Source of the DNA: Torymus aiolomorphi
Taxonomy: Eukaryota > Arthropoda > Insecta > Hymenoptera > Torymidae
Assembly (NCBI GenBank): GCA_036365515.1
Contig: CM070877.1
Coordinates: forward strand, 66,042,522-66,106,521
Length of the DNA stretch: 64,000 nucleotides
Direction: 5' to 3'
Shown here: piece by piece, positions 1-11,131 of the stretch
How the letters are laid out: each line of letters begins with the position of its first letter
Position numbering within the stretch: the first letter of the stretch is position 1
Program-made: the position numbers and the translations under genes
Notes under the pieces: model-generated
Told to the model about the DNA's origin: nothing
The model's input: only the letters and a program-made list of their open reading frames with translations
Database searches by the model: none

Positions 1-720
1 ATTTACGAGGTCAAAAGTGAGGGTTGCCGTTAAACGAAATTGATTTAACCTTCAAACGACATCATCCTTGACCTCAAGTTCATGGGCAAGGTCACGATCA
101 GTTGGGCCCCTCCAAACACTACAACTTCTGTATTTAACACTCGTATGCGTAATTATGGGAATGTTTGGATGCGTTGATTGATTTTGATTTTAAACATGAC
201 TATGACCATGACCATGGCCTTGACTCAAGGACATATCTAAACGTAAAATTTTCCGCTCTTTCCATTTACGAGGTCAAAAGTGGGGGTTCCCATTTGAAAA
301 AATCGATTTGACCTTCAAATGACCTTGATCATTGACCTCAAGGTCATAACCAAGGTTACGATCAGTTGGGCCCCTCTGAACCCTACAACTTTTGTATTTA
401 ACAATTTGTCTCGTATACCTAATTATGGGAATGTTTTGATGCGTTTATTGATTTTGATTTTAAACATGACCATGACCATGACCATGACCTTGACTCAAGG
501 ACATATCTGAACGTAAAATTTTCCGCTCTTTCCATTTACGAGGTCAAAAGTGGGGGTTCCCATTTGAAAAAATCGATTTGACCTTCAAATGAACTTGATC
601 ATTGACCTCAAGGTCATAACCAAGGTCATGATCAGTTGGGCCCCTCTGTACCCTACAACTTTTGTATTAAAAGTTTTTTTCCATCTCCCTTAGTTTTCGA
701 GATATTTGCCTGGTGGTTTT
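1..720. repeat. Tandem repeat, about 265-bp unit, 2.6 copies
   Basis: Units begin at about 1, 264 and 534, each with the same opening (ATTTACGAGGTCAAAAGT). The body is rich in GACCTTGA/CAAGGTCA words and a (ATGACC)n stretch. The third copy is truncated after about 135 bases and runs into TTTTCGAGATATTTG and then GGGACACCCGGTATA. The second and third copies resemble each other more than the first. No credible coding potential; short ORFs here are repeat artefacts. Confidence 0.85.
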
Positions 721-735
721 AAAATGGGACACCCG

Positions 736-741
<6 letters not shown>

Positions 742-775
<34 letters not shown>
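742..775. repeat. (GT)n microsatellite
   Basis: A pure GT run that directly abuts the left end of the MITE at 777. Confidence 0.95.
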
Positions 776-776
<1 letters not shown>

Positions 777-779
<3 letters not shown>

Positions 780-1284
780 GCGTTTCACGTCAGCTCTCCA
801 GGCGTGGCGCGCGAGCGCGAAATCATGCTGTTTTCAGCTTTTGTTTGAAGGGCTAAGATGTATCTAAAAAAAATAATCCCCAAGTGATTTCGATGTATTT
901 TTCCTTCAGCTTTCCGATGGTGCTATTAGTTTCTCAAAATTTTTCAATCCTAAGCTCAAAAAAACATAAAACGTGTTATATCTCAAAAACTATATTTTTA
1001 ATATTTTTTGGACCTGCTAGATCGAAAGAGGAGGAAATTTTACATGGATATAGCCTTTTTCTACATAGGGGTTTTTTGATTTTTTCGAGATATTATTCAA
1101 GAAATACTTAGAATTGAAAAATTTTGAGAAACTAATAGCACCATCGGAAAGCTGAGGAAAAGATACATCGAAATCATTTGGGGATTATTTTTTTTCGATT
1201 CATCTTAGCCCTTCAAACACAAGCTGAAAACAGCATGATTTCGCGCTCGCGCGCCGCGCCTGGAGAGCTCACGTGAAACGCCTC
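777..1284. mobile_element. Palindromic MITE related to element A
   Basis: The ends are inverted copies of each other for about 200 bases: GAGGCGTTTCACGT on the left and its complement ending CGCCTC on the right. The first and last 15 or so bases match the ends of element A at 5637-9327, and both carry an internal CTTTCCRATGGTG block about 130 bases in. It has no ORF of note, so it looks like a non-autonomous derivative mobilised by an A-type transposase. Flanks are GT and AT microsatellites; the 4 bases each side (TGTA, ACAT) do not match exactly. Confidence 0.8.
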
Positions 1285-1285
1285 A

Positions 1286-1450
1286 CATACATATATATAT
1301 ATATGTGTGCGTGTGTATGTGTGTGTTTGTATGGCTGTGTATGTGCGTGTCTGCATGCGTGTGTGTGTGCGTGTGTGTGTGCGTGCGTGTGTGTGTGTTC
1401 GCGTGCATGCCTGTGCGCGTGCGCGTGTGTGTATTAGTATGCGTATATAT
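1286..1450. repeat. AT then GT-rich microsatellite
   Basis: A short AT run followed by an impure GT/GC-interrupted tract. Open frames across it encode only Cys-Val or His-Thr alternation and are not genes. Confidence 0.9.
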
Positions 1451-1573
1451 AGTTTCTCATAAGACCAGATTAAAACTATTTTTTTTTTTACAGAAAAACA
1501 AGTGGATTTTTGAACGTTATTTGACACACACACTACTCTTCAGGTGTACGGGCAGCGCCAATTTTAGGGGGTA

Positions 1574-1680
1574 GTGGCTATACTTTCCATCGGAGTAACT
1601 CCTAAAAGAGTAACTGGTACTCTTGTAAGAGTAGGAGCTACTCTTGTAAGAGTAGGAGCTACTCTTATTCGGTATAGCCA
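1574..1680. repeat. Small foldback with 21-bp minisatellite
   Basis: GAGCTACTCTTGTAAGAGTAG is repeated twice with two degenerate neighbours. The block is bounded by TGGCTATAC and its complement GTATAGCCA, so the whole can fold back. No coding evidence; a Ser-Tyr repeat on the minus strand is an artefact of the unit. Confidence 0.65.
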
Positions 1681-1986
1681 AAGCCCCAGCCTGTCGGCGC
1701 GCCACCTAACCTCGCAGAAAGCGTGTAAAAAGTACAACAGCTGCGCGTAGTCGGCGCGCACACTACAGTGAATAGCAGCACTGCTTGCCTTCTCTTATAT
1801 ATGATTAACGCTATTTAATAAAAACTTAGTCCATGAAATGTTTAATATTTACGTACTTCTAGAAGTTGTCACAAAAGTCATAAGTCTTAGCTATGTGATA
1901 CATTTAAATAGAATAAAAAATTAAAGAATGGGAAAGCGAATAAAATGATTAGGTCGCTGTAAAAGTATGTATATAATTATATATTT

Positions 1987-2206
1987 CATAGAAGAGTTGT
2001 TATTAATTCAAATATGATTTTTGAAATTATTCAAATTTCAACTCCACTACAGTAATAAATGTCTGTAACATAATAATTTTTTTTTCGTATTATACAGACT
2101 ATAATTAATTATATGTCATAGAAATATGTTGTTTCGATTATTTGATAGAAGAGTTATTATTGACTAAAACATGGTTTTTTAAATTACTAAAATTTTAACT
2201 CCACTA
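1987..2206. repeat. Tandem repeat of about 157 bp, two copies
   Basis: Two diverged copies start at about 1987 and 2144 (YATAGAAGAGTTRTTATT) and both run to AACTCCACTA. The second copy is interrupted at that point by the MITE at 2207-2922 and resumes at 2931 with GAGTAATAAATG. The first copy therefore preserves the empty target site. Confidence 0.75.
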
Positions 2207-2922
2207 CAGGGTTGCGAAAATATGAATTATACCATCATCAATAAAGAATTCGAATTTTAATCGTTAATTAAACCCGCACTTAATTAAGAATTAATACTTC
2301 AATCGTTAATTACATGGGTAAAATAGCATTCTTGAACATGTTCTAAACGAAAAACGCGCCACTAAAGGCGAAGAAATTTAGGAAATCTAAATCTAAATTG
2401 CTTTTGCAATGGTTTCGCGTTCCCGTCGTGTATAGACTATACCAGAGTTTTCTTAAATTCCCCCGATTTCTGCCGCGGCTTCGTCGTTTGCATTATATTA
2501 CAGAATAGTAGTATTTAAAAACGCTAGGAAATGTTCCTTGCAGCCTCCTGCTAGAAAATCGGATCTGGAAACGTAAATTTAGGTCTTATACGCGGCACAA
2601 TCGCGTATTCACTCTAAAAGCAGGAACGTGCTGCGTAGAGTATACTCGAGTTTTTGCTAAACTCATCCACTTTCCGCGGCGCGATTTTCGTTTATAATAT
2701 GTTAAAGAATGTTAATTAACAATTGAAATTTTAATTCCGAATTAAACTAACTAAACGTGTTCAACTAACAATTACAATTTTAATTCTTAATTAAACGCGG
2801 GTTTAATTAACGATTGAATGCTGATTTTTAATTAAACGTGGGTTTAATTAATGATTAAAATTCTAATTCTTATTAAACTAAATAATTATAATTGAAAGGT
2901 TAATTAATTATTTGCAAGCCTG
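2207..2922. mobile_element. hAT-like MITE with 8-bp TSD
   Basis: Terminal inverted repeats start CAGGGTTGCGAAAAT on the left and CAGGCTTGCAAATAAT on the complement of the right. Exact 8-bp duplications CTCCACTA lie at 2199-2206 and 2923-2930. An 8-bp TSD with CAGG-type ends fits the hAT superfamily. The subterminal regions contain many TTAATTAA words; the centre is a GC-richer stretch with no ORF. It needs an external transposase. Confidence 0.85.
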
Positions 2923-2930
2923 CTCCACTA

Positions 2931-3351
2931 GAGTAATAAATGTGTATAATAAAAATGCAAAGTATAAAATCTTTCAGGCTCATCACCTTAACCCGTTTGG
3001 ATTTTGACTTTAGATTTTCATGTTAGTTTCTTTGAGGGTTCAATAAACAATTAAAGCACAATCGTATTTTTTGTACATCATCGAATCGTATATTCGGCTG
3101 GCAAACCGTGCTTTTGGAAATACAGATAAGCGGTATTCTAATTATTCTTTGATTAAAGATGTTTTTCACATTGGTCATTCTGTTCTTACAGTTGTCATAT
3201 TTATTGATTACGATTTAATCAATAATATTAATAGAAACTTACTTATATAACATAACATATATTTTTGGGATTAGAGAACGTGAATGCGGGAATATGTATT
3301 TAGGAAATTGAACTTGCGTGCACAACGTAATCGTTGTGCAATAAAAACATA
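2931..3351. other. AT-rich intergenic stretch
   Basis: Starts with the resumed 157-bp repeat. I see no ORF, RNA gene or repeat structure beyond AT richness. Confidence 0.6.
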
Positions 3352-3829
3352 TTTTTTTTTTCACTATAACATAAGTATGTAAAATTTCTTTCATTCTATT
3401 ATTATTGTACAAATATTTTTTTTACCTCAATTTTTGTTTTCGGTTTGTCCCAGATAACATTGCAAGTAAAATTTTCGTTTTCAAAATTATTTTATTAAAT
3501 GCGCTAATGTTATAAGTACTATAATAATTTAATAATAATTTATTACATTATTAATAACCATGTATTAAATTAATTAATCAATTCATTTTGAGAGAATTAA
3601 TTTACTCAAAATATTCTTAACTGGGTAAACAAATATTATCCAAAATATTATAGTACTTATAACATTAGCGTATTTAATAAAATAATTTTGAAAACGAAAA
3701 TTTTACTTGCAATGTTATCTGGGACAAACCGAAAACAAAAATTGAGGTAAAAAAAATGTTTGTACAATAATAATAGAATGAAAGAAATTTTACATACTTA
3801 TGTTATAGTGAAAAAAAAAAAAAAAAAAA
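3352..3829. mobile_element. Palindromic foldback element, A/T-tract ends
   Basis: Arms of about 170 bases at about 3361-3534 and 3644-3810 are nearly perfect inverted copies. They share CACTATAACATAAGTATG at the outer ends and a GGTTTGTCCCAGATAAC block. A T run precedes the left arm and a long A run follows the right one. The central loop of about 110 bases is AT-rich. No ORF. Superfamily unassigned; no clear target duplication seen. Confidence 0.75.
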
Positions 3830-3833
3830 AAAT

Positions 3834-3906
3834 GCGAACGGGAATCGAACTTGGATCCAAAAGAATGGAGCAAAAGTAACTGCGCCGCTTAGCCGCCACG
3901 GCTACC
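3834..3906 (-). ncRNA. tRNA-like sequence (SINE head or tRNA pseudogene)
   Basis: On the minus strand an A-box-like TGGCGGCTAAGCGG and a B-box-like GTTCGATTCCC sit at tRNA spacing, followed at once by a run of more than 15 T, a strong Pol III stop. The T stem does not pair well, so this is probably a decayed tRNA or tRNA-derived SINE head rather than a functional tRNA. It adjoins the A-tract end of the foldback at 3352-3829. Confidence 0.5.
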
Positions 3907-3940
3907 GGTACGATATTAATCCGTAGCACTAAAATCGTTT

Positions 3941-4340
3941 ATGTTTATCTGCCCCCCTTCGGGCTTGGGTTGCGATTTAGAATTTTGGTTTGGTAGTTTT
4001 GAGTTAAAAATTTCGTTAATTAGCGCGTGTAATAAAAATGTTCGACCGAGCGTCGATTGTCAGGCCGCTCGGCCGTTGTCGGATTGTTGCGGGAGAAGTA
4101 AACAGAGACGGCAGGCGCACGGCGCGCCGGGCCGCTCCAGCATACACACGTTCAGTGCACGTGCACCGAGCCGCCGAACCGTCTTCTCCCGCTTCCCCCG
4201 CTCCGCGCCGTACACACGTTTGAACAGCCAATCAGGTGGCGTGTGTACAGTTCGACGTCGCTGCCGCAAGAGGCCAGCAGCGCGCCGCGCGCCGATGTCC
4301 GCCTCACTTTTTTCCGGGACGCTGGCAATCTCCCTATTCA
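3941..4340. other. GC-rich non-coding stretch
   Basis: Distinctly richer in G+C and CpG than its surroundings, with open frames on both strands that look like composition effects. No recognised domain. It lies just upstream of the gypsy pol remnant, where a gag gene would be expected, but I see no gag similarity. Confidence 0.4.
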
Positions 4341-5636
4341 TCTCTGATACTTACCAAGGTTAAAGATACCACCCAACATTTTCATCGGTGGAGCAGTAGT
4401 GAACAACTTAGACCAAAAATGCTACGTAATGTCCATTAACTCATACGAAGAACATGCCGAAGTCGAAGTACCCCTACAGGAGTTGTAACCTTTCGAACTT
4501 CTGGAGGAATCAGAAGACTTCTTTGACAGTGACAAAAGTGACACCGAGACGGTATCTACATGGGACCGGCTCCAACGAATAGAGGATAGTCTATGCTTGG
4601 ACCACCTAAACAAGGAAGAAAAGGAGCACGTGTTAGCCTTAATTAAAGATTACACGTCCTTATTCCACTTACCTAGTAATTCTCTTCCTGCCACCGGTGT
4701 ACTGCAACATTCGATACACACCACAGATAAGGTGCCAGTATTTGTAAAACAATATCGGTATCCACCAGTCCATAAAAAAGAGACCTAGAAGCAAGTCAGC
4801 AAACTCCTTAATAATGGAATTATAGAAGACTCCACCTCCCCATACAACTCCCCATTATGGATCGTTTCTAAGAAAAATGATTCCAAGGGTAACAAAAAAT
4901 GGAGAATGGTAATAGATTATCGAGCACAGACCGAAAAAACAGTGGGTGATGCCCACCTGTTACCAAATATCGCCGAAATTCTAGATCGATTTGGATGAGC
5001 AAAATATTTTTCTACCTGCGACTTAGCCAGCGGATTCCATAAAATTGAAATGGATACCAAAGACAAACGCCTCATGAACTTAGTGCTCTGGGGTCTACAA
5101 GATTCAGAACTGCTAGTCTACCTTGATAACGTAATCAGCTTGACATCAAGCTTAGAGGAAGCGTAAAGAAAGTGAAGAGACTTTTCGAGCGATTACAGGT
5201 AGCAAAACTATCCCTTCAGCCAGACAATTGTGAATTCCTCGCGACTGAAGTTGAATACTTAGGCCACATAATAGACGAAAGTGGAGTGCGGCCGGATCCT
5301 AAGAAGACCGAAGTAGTACGAAACTTCCCTAAACCTAAAAATCAAACAAATATAAGACAATTCTTAGATTTAGCGGCGTACTATTGACGATTTATCGAAG
5401 GATTCTCATCAAGAGCCAGGCCCCTCTCCGACCTACTAAAGGAGACCGTTGCCTTTGAGTGGACTGAGAAATATCAACAAAGTTTCGAGAATTTGAAAAA
5501 CGCTTTGTGCATAGCCCCAGTACTACAGCAGCCTGATTTTGGGAAGCCCTTTATCTTAACTACAGACGCATCAGATTATGCAGTAGGTGCTGTTCTGAGT
5601 CAAGGTAAAGTAGGAGAAGATCGATCAATCGCATAT
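4341..5636 (+). pseudogene. Gypsy/errantivirus-like pol: protease-RT part, broken
   Basis: Translated segments show a gypsy-type reverse transcriptase: a PVFVKQYRYP entry motif, a NSPLWIVSKK segment, a YFSTCDLASGFHKIEM block, YLGHIIDESGVRPDPKK, and the start of RNase H (TTDASDYAVGAVLSQ). Several in-frame stops are present, and the fingers-palm segment is missing between the DLASGFHKIEM block and the active-site strand. The catalytic YxDD reads YLDN. The region ends abruptly at 5636, inside RNase H, where element A is inserted. Dead copy; no gag or 5' LTR recognised upstream. Confidence 0.9.
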
Positions 5637-6269
5637 GAGGCGTTTCACGTCAACTGGCCCAGAGCCGCGCGCGAGCGCCAAATCGTGCTATTTCTACCTC
5701 ATGTTTATGATACTAAAATGTAACTTAAAAAATGGTTTCATAAGCGTTTTAGATGTATTTTTTCTTCAGTTTTCCAATGGTGTAGGCAGTTTTTCCGAAA
5801 TTTTCCATTTTCACCTTCAAAAAGTACAAAACGTCTTATATCTCAAAAAGTGTATTTTTAATATTTTTTTTGACCATTTAGATCGAGACCTGAGCATTTT
5901 TTACATAGGAAATGATTTTTTTCATAATTTGCTCAAGATATTTTCTTCGAGAAATAGAACGCGAAAGTGTAGCACAACGGCTCTCCTGCGCGCGGGACGT
6001 CGCGCGGGATCGCATGATGCATTTTTCTTTCGATAGGTGGCTTTTATATCGGAATTTTCTATCCGTATGTGAATCGTCACGTCGAAAGTATATTTTTGAC
6101 GTGACGATGACTTTTCATGCAATGACTTCTTATCTTATTCCTCTTCGAAATTTTTTCGAATTTCTGTCAATACAATCAAACTTGGATTTCATAGTGTCTT
6201 TCGTGTATTTGATGATTAAATCATCGGTAACTCTTTGTTTCGTTATTTCTTTCATTTATTGTAGCAACT

Positions 6270-8794
6270 AAAATTGATTCAACTTGGAAATTAAAATGCA
6301 TAAATCCTTTAAATAAAAATGGTCACCATTCATATAAAATAAAAGATTTGATCGACTTAGTACCAGAAAAAGCAAAAATCTATTCTAATTGTCAACGCCA
6401 AATTTACAAACATAAATCGAGTTTATATCCGGCTGATGCTAAAAGCTAAAATATTATATAACGATGAGTATCACAAGCTGGTGTTGCAGTTCTTGAACAA
6501 ATAAAGAAAAAAATTTCAGAATCAACAAATAAGCAAGAGAGAATTCAGTTACTAACTCTTGCGCCTGAGTTTTGGTCTCGTAAAAAAATTTAGTAGCTAA
6601 AAGTTAAATTTTTTCAATACCTGCTAATAAAAGTGGCTAACTACTTTCAGCTGAAACTGTAAATTCAGTGAAAACATTTTATGAAAAAGATGATGTAAGC
6701 CGAATTATGCCAGGTTTGAAAGATTACATATCTGTTAAGCAGAGCAATGCTAAAAGAGAACATGTTCAAAAAAGATTACTGCTTGGTAATTCAAATGAAC
6801 TGTATAGTTTATATAAAAAAGAAAATGAACACGTTAATATTGGTTTTATTAAATTTACACAATTGAGGCCACTACATGGCGTTTTAACTGAAAGTAGTGG
6901 TGCGCATAATGTATGCGTGTGTGTACATTACGAAAACGTAAAGCTCATGCTAAGTGCTATGGATCTAGAAAATTTAACAAAAGATACTAGATTGCATCTT
7001 AAAAACTACCACGATTGCATTCAAGCAATTATGTGTAATGATGCACACAATAGATGCTATTTGGAAGACTGTTTAGATTGACCCAATATGTCCATATTAC
7101 GTAAGCATTTGCTTCAATGTTTAGCTGAAAGTGATATTTTTCTAATAGAGTGTGAATCATGGTTTCAAACAGATCGGTGTACAATAGCTTCTAAAACTGT
7201 AAATGTCCATGAATTTATGGACATACTGGGAGAAAAATTGATAAAATTAAAATCTCACGATTTTTTTGCTAAGAATCAATAACTTTTTGTAACTGACTTG
7301 GGGGGGGGGGGGGGGGGGTATGGTTAATTCGTAAAAAAAATGGGTCATTTTTAATGATTTTTATATTCGCTCCAGTAAATGAAAATTTATTATAATAAAA
7401 AGTATACGATTCAGTAACTATTGTACAATATTCTGTGAAATTTTCATTGAAAACTATTAAAAATTAAGCCGTTGGCAGCAATTCTGCGGAGGTGCCTTGA
7501 CAAAATGTTGTTTTGCGGTGGACACCATATCTCAGCACTGGATCGTCTGAAATTAAAAATTGAAACAGATATCGTTAGATAAGCACATTCTCGAGGTAAC
7601 AACGAGAGCTTTTTTTTTTAATTATTAACAATTTTACAGTAACAAATATGTCAATTTTTTTTTGCAAAAATCGGTGTTTTTATGTCAAAGTGTCACCAAA
7701 AATTGAAAAATCGAAAAAAAAAATCCCTCTCGTTGTTACCTCGAGAATGTGCTTAACTAACGATATCTGTTTCAATTTTTAATTTCAGACGATCCAGTGC
7801 TGAGATATGGTGTCCACCGCAAAACAACATTTTGTCAAGGCACCTCCGCAGAATTGCTGCCAACGGCTTAATTTTTAATATTTTTCAATGAAAATTTCAC
7901 AGAATATTGTACAATAGTTACTGAATCGTATACTTTTTATTATAATAAATTTTCATTTACTGGAGCGAATATAAAAATCATTAAAAATGACCCATTTTGT
8001 TACGAATTAACCATACCCCCCTCCCCTTAAAAAACAACCTTCAACAAGGAGAATTTCTTGTGTGTTGTGATTTTGTTGAAAATTATGCATTTGTTATACA
8101 AAATTCTACACAGTGGTTCCACTGGAACAACAACCAAGCAACTGTTTTTACAGTTGTTGTGTATTATAAAGAAAATGAAGAGCTTAAACATGTAAGCATT
8201 GCTGTGATTTCCGACAATCTAAACCATGATACTGTTGCCGTTTATGAATATCAAGAAGTTATAATATCTTACTTCAAAACTAAATTCATAGTAAAAAAAG
8301 TCTATTATTTGACTGATGGAGCAGGTGAGCATTTTAAAAATAAATCTAATTTTCTAAATCTTCTTTTTCATGAGAAAGATTTTGGTGTTCCAGCTGAGTG
8401 GCATTTTTATGCCACGGCGCATGGCAAAGGTGCATGCGCTGGTATAGGCGCCAACCTAAAAAGAGGTGCAAAACAAGCGAGTCTACAAGTTTCTTCTAAT
8501 AATCATATTTTAACGCCAAAAAAGCTTTATGACTGGGCTAAAGATTATTGCAAAGAAACCAAAGTTTTTTATAGCAGTAAAGAATCATATGAAGATACTG
8601 TCTTCAAACTAAAACCAAGACTGGATAAGGCTAAATTCATACCAGGCACATTAGAATACCATGCTATTATTCCAATTGATGAAAGTATATTGAGTCTCAA
8701 AAAAACCTCTTTAAGTTCTGAATATCAAATCATCCCTAGAAAAACTGTTAGGAAAAATAAAGAAAAATTATCTGCACTGAGAAAAAAGTGTTAG
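6270..8794 (+). pseudogene. Element A transposase (unassigned DDE-type), degraded
   Basis: Order of modules: an N-terminal Cys motif (CINPL, then YSNCQRQIY); a module reading ERIQLLTLAPEFWS; KTFYEKDDVSRIMPGLKDY; an IGFIKFTQLRP segment; SSGAHNVCVCVHY; then after the nested MITE the presumed catalytic core with DFVENYAF, ISDNLNHDTVAV, YYLTDGAGEHFKNKSNF, and EWHFYATAHGKGAC. Stops at 6570-6600, 7079 and near 7281 break the frame. The core from 8030 to 8794 is one open frame. The likely catalytic acids are D of DFVENY, D of LTDGA and E of AEWHF; this is inferred by comparison with element C. Confidence 0.75.
7299..8027. mobile_element. Palindromic MITE nested in element A transposase
   Basis: Arms of about 340 bases are near-perfect inverted copies, beginning with a G run (7300-7318) and ending with a C-rich CCCCCCTCCCC. 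They share GTTAATTCGTAA and GACAAAATGTTGTTTTGCGG. The element splits the transposase frame; alignment to the element C protein continues directly across it. The right end is followed by TTAA, which would suit a piggyBac-type TSD, but the left flank reads CTTG, so the TSD is unresolved. Confidence 0.8.
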
Positions 8795-9327
8795 TATAGT
8801 TACTATATTTCTGTTAGCTATGAAACTCTGTTTTTTTTTTTTTTTTTGTAAAAGAACCAATAAAATATTATTCTTACATTACAAAGAATTCGAAAGAACT
8901 GGTAAAGATTATGAAAGGTTATTACGTAGTGAGGCAGGCCTAGTTTACGCGACGTCCCGCGCGACGTCCCGCGCGCAGGAGAGCCGTTGCGCTACACTTT
9001 CGCGTTCTATTTCTCGAAGAAAATATCCTGAGCAAATTATAAAAAAAATCATTTCCTATGTAAAAAATGCTCAGGTTTCGATCTAAATGGTCAAAAAAAA
9101 TATTAAAAATACACTTTTTGAGATATAAGACGTTTTGTACTTTTTGAAGGTGAAAATAGTAAATTTTGGAAAAACTGCCTACACCATTGGAAAGCTGAAT
9201 AGAAAATACATCTAAAATGCTTATGAAACAATTTTTTTAGTTACATTTTAGTATCATAAACAGGAGTTAGAAATAGAACGATTTGGCGCTCGCGCGCGGT
9301 GCTCGGGCAGTTGACGTGAAACGCCTC

Positions 9328-11131
9328 ATATATGTCAAAGCTGATGAAACCAGCAGAAATGAATTATTGTACTAATGAAAATGAATGCCTCGCCATGATC
9401 TATGCGATACTGCACTACCGACCATATCTATATGGACGTGAGTTCATTCTTATTTGTGTCCACGAACCATTGAAATGGATCGATTCAGTCAAGCCTCCGG
9501 TACAAAGATTACTTGGATGAAAGACTCGACTTCGTGAATATGAATATAAGTTTATACACAAACCAGGGAGACTAAACTTCAATGCTGACGCCCTATTCAG
9601 GAACCCGACTCTATCCAAAGCAGTGGCATTACCTACATCTTCGTGTGCAAGGACATCGATAAAACCAGACGCCAGGGAAGCCACTTCCAGCGGGAGAGGA
9701 AGACCTCCAGGATCTAAAAATAAACCTGCATGAAATTTATCTGCAACAAACACGGAATGTGAAACTATAGCAGAGCAACTCTTAGCTCGACGTACCAAAC
9801 AGTCGGACGCAATAACTACTAAGAAACCTACTAAAACCGCCGTTAAAACAACGGATGCTCCAAACTTCAAGAGAATAAGATCCTTAGATTGTAGGAAAAA
9901 GGTAACTTTTTGTGAAGATTCAGAATCATCAACGGAAGAAACACCCGCACCAACACAGCGAAATAGCGGATTTCGCAGCCTAATCTCCCAGGCACCACCT
10001 ATCCTCAGGAGACAGAACACTGAAGCTAGCACGGCAGATCCTTCCGCAATTCAAACATGACCTGCAAATGAAAACCTAAAAGAAATTACTCTGCCAGACA
10101 CTTCTGACGAAGAATATTGGTGGGACTGAAGGTCAGGTGATTCCCGACTGCGCCCTACCTACCGCCCTATAGCCCATTCAACCCCGGTAGAACCAGAACT
10201 ACTCGAAAATTCTGACGAAGCCGAAAACGAAATAAGAAGACCCGTTAGAATGGATAGAATAGAAGAAGAAGCCACAGACGAATCTTCTACCGAAATGGAA
10301 GAGCGAGTAGAAAACCAGGCGTCGAGTAAGGCCTCGGATACCATCCCACCTGGCATATTTTACCCAGCACTTATGGGTAACCCAGGTTCTAAGTTACAGA
10401 TAAAACTAATTAATCAGAGTCTTACAGGAATGATAACATACTCCACTTTCTATCAGCTGATGGAGAATTCGTTACTCCTGTGTCTAATCTTCTGCCAGAC
10501 CTAGGGAAAGTGGATAAGCAGCATATATTAGATACAAAACCTAAACAAGCCCGAGCGATAATTACCCACAGATCAAATACAAAAGTATTTACAGGAATTC
10601 TTAAACAAAAATCATTTCGAGGATTGCTCCCTTCAAGAACTTTTAGAAAATCTAGCAGAAGCACTGGATAGACACTCGATAAAAAACCCTAAGAATTTCC
10701 AAGAGCAACGATATGACTGATAAATTAGCCTTCTCTATCTTCATTGATAATCTCGAAAAGACCTTAGTGAAGTGTGACAACACTATCTTCATATGCTACG
10801 GGAACAAAACATACCTACCCGACGACCTACGTCAAGAAATTATACAAGAAAATCACGATAGTCTCATAGGCAGACATAAGGGTGTCATGAAAACATATCG
10901 AAGAATCAGGGAAAAATTCTTCTGGACCGGCCTAAAAATAGATGTAACGGAATATATTCGTAACTGTCCTGGCTGCCAAGAATTAAAATTGGTACAAAAA
11001 TCGTGAGTCTATGGTCATTACGGACACTCCTATAGAACCATTTGATAAGATTTCGATAGATACCGCAAGACCATTTCTGATCACCGCAGATGAAAACAAG
11101 CATATTCTTACTGTTCAAGATAATTTGACTA
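9328..11131 (+). pseudogene. Gypsy pol continued: RNase H, AT-hook linker, integrase N-domain
   Basis: Resumes RNase H (MNYCTNENECLAMIYAI, RPYLYGREF). A linker of several hundred codons follows, containing GRGRPPGSKNK, an AT-hook-like motif, and acidic stretches. From 10713 comes the integrase zinc-binding domain with HDSLIGRH and CPGCQ (HHCC), then the first part of the catalytic core up to DNLT at 11130. Stops in the linker and after CQELKLVQKS disrupt it. The core is cut by the MITE at 11132. Confidence 0.88.

Larger units (their letters stand above)
5637..9327 (+). mobile_element. Element A: long-TIR DNA transposon, ATAT TSD
   Basis: 3.69 kb with inverted arms of about 370 bases (5637-6010 and 8950-9327) ending GAGGCGTTTCACGTCAACTG. 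ATAT is duplicated at 5633-5636 and 9328-9331. Removing the element and one ATAT makes the two halves of the host RNase H frame meet in phase, so the boundaries are secure. It encodes a degraded transposase (see 6270-8794), itself split by a MITE at 7299-8027. It shares a transposase family with element C. A 4-bp TSD and GRG-type ends recall Sola, but I cannot confirm that assignment. Confidence 0.85.

Noticed and set aside
4016..4439. Several overlapping ORFs of 60-140 codons on both strands
   Set aside because: They arise from GC-rich sequence with few stops, overlap each other on both strands and show no domain.
9415..10032. 205-codon minus-strand ORF opposite the gypsy pol linker
   Set aside because: It is the antisense of a recognisable pol region; the plus strand carries the conserved RNase H motifs.
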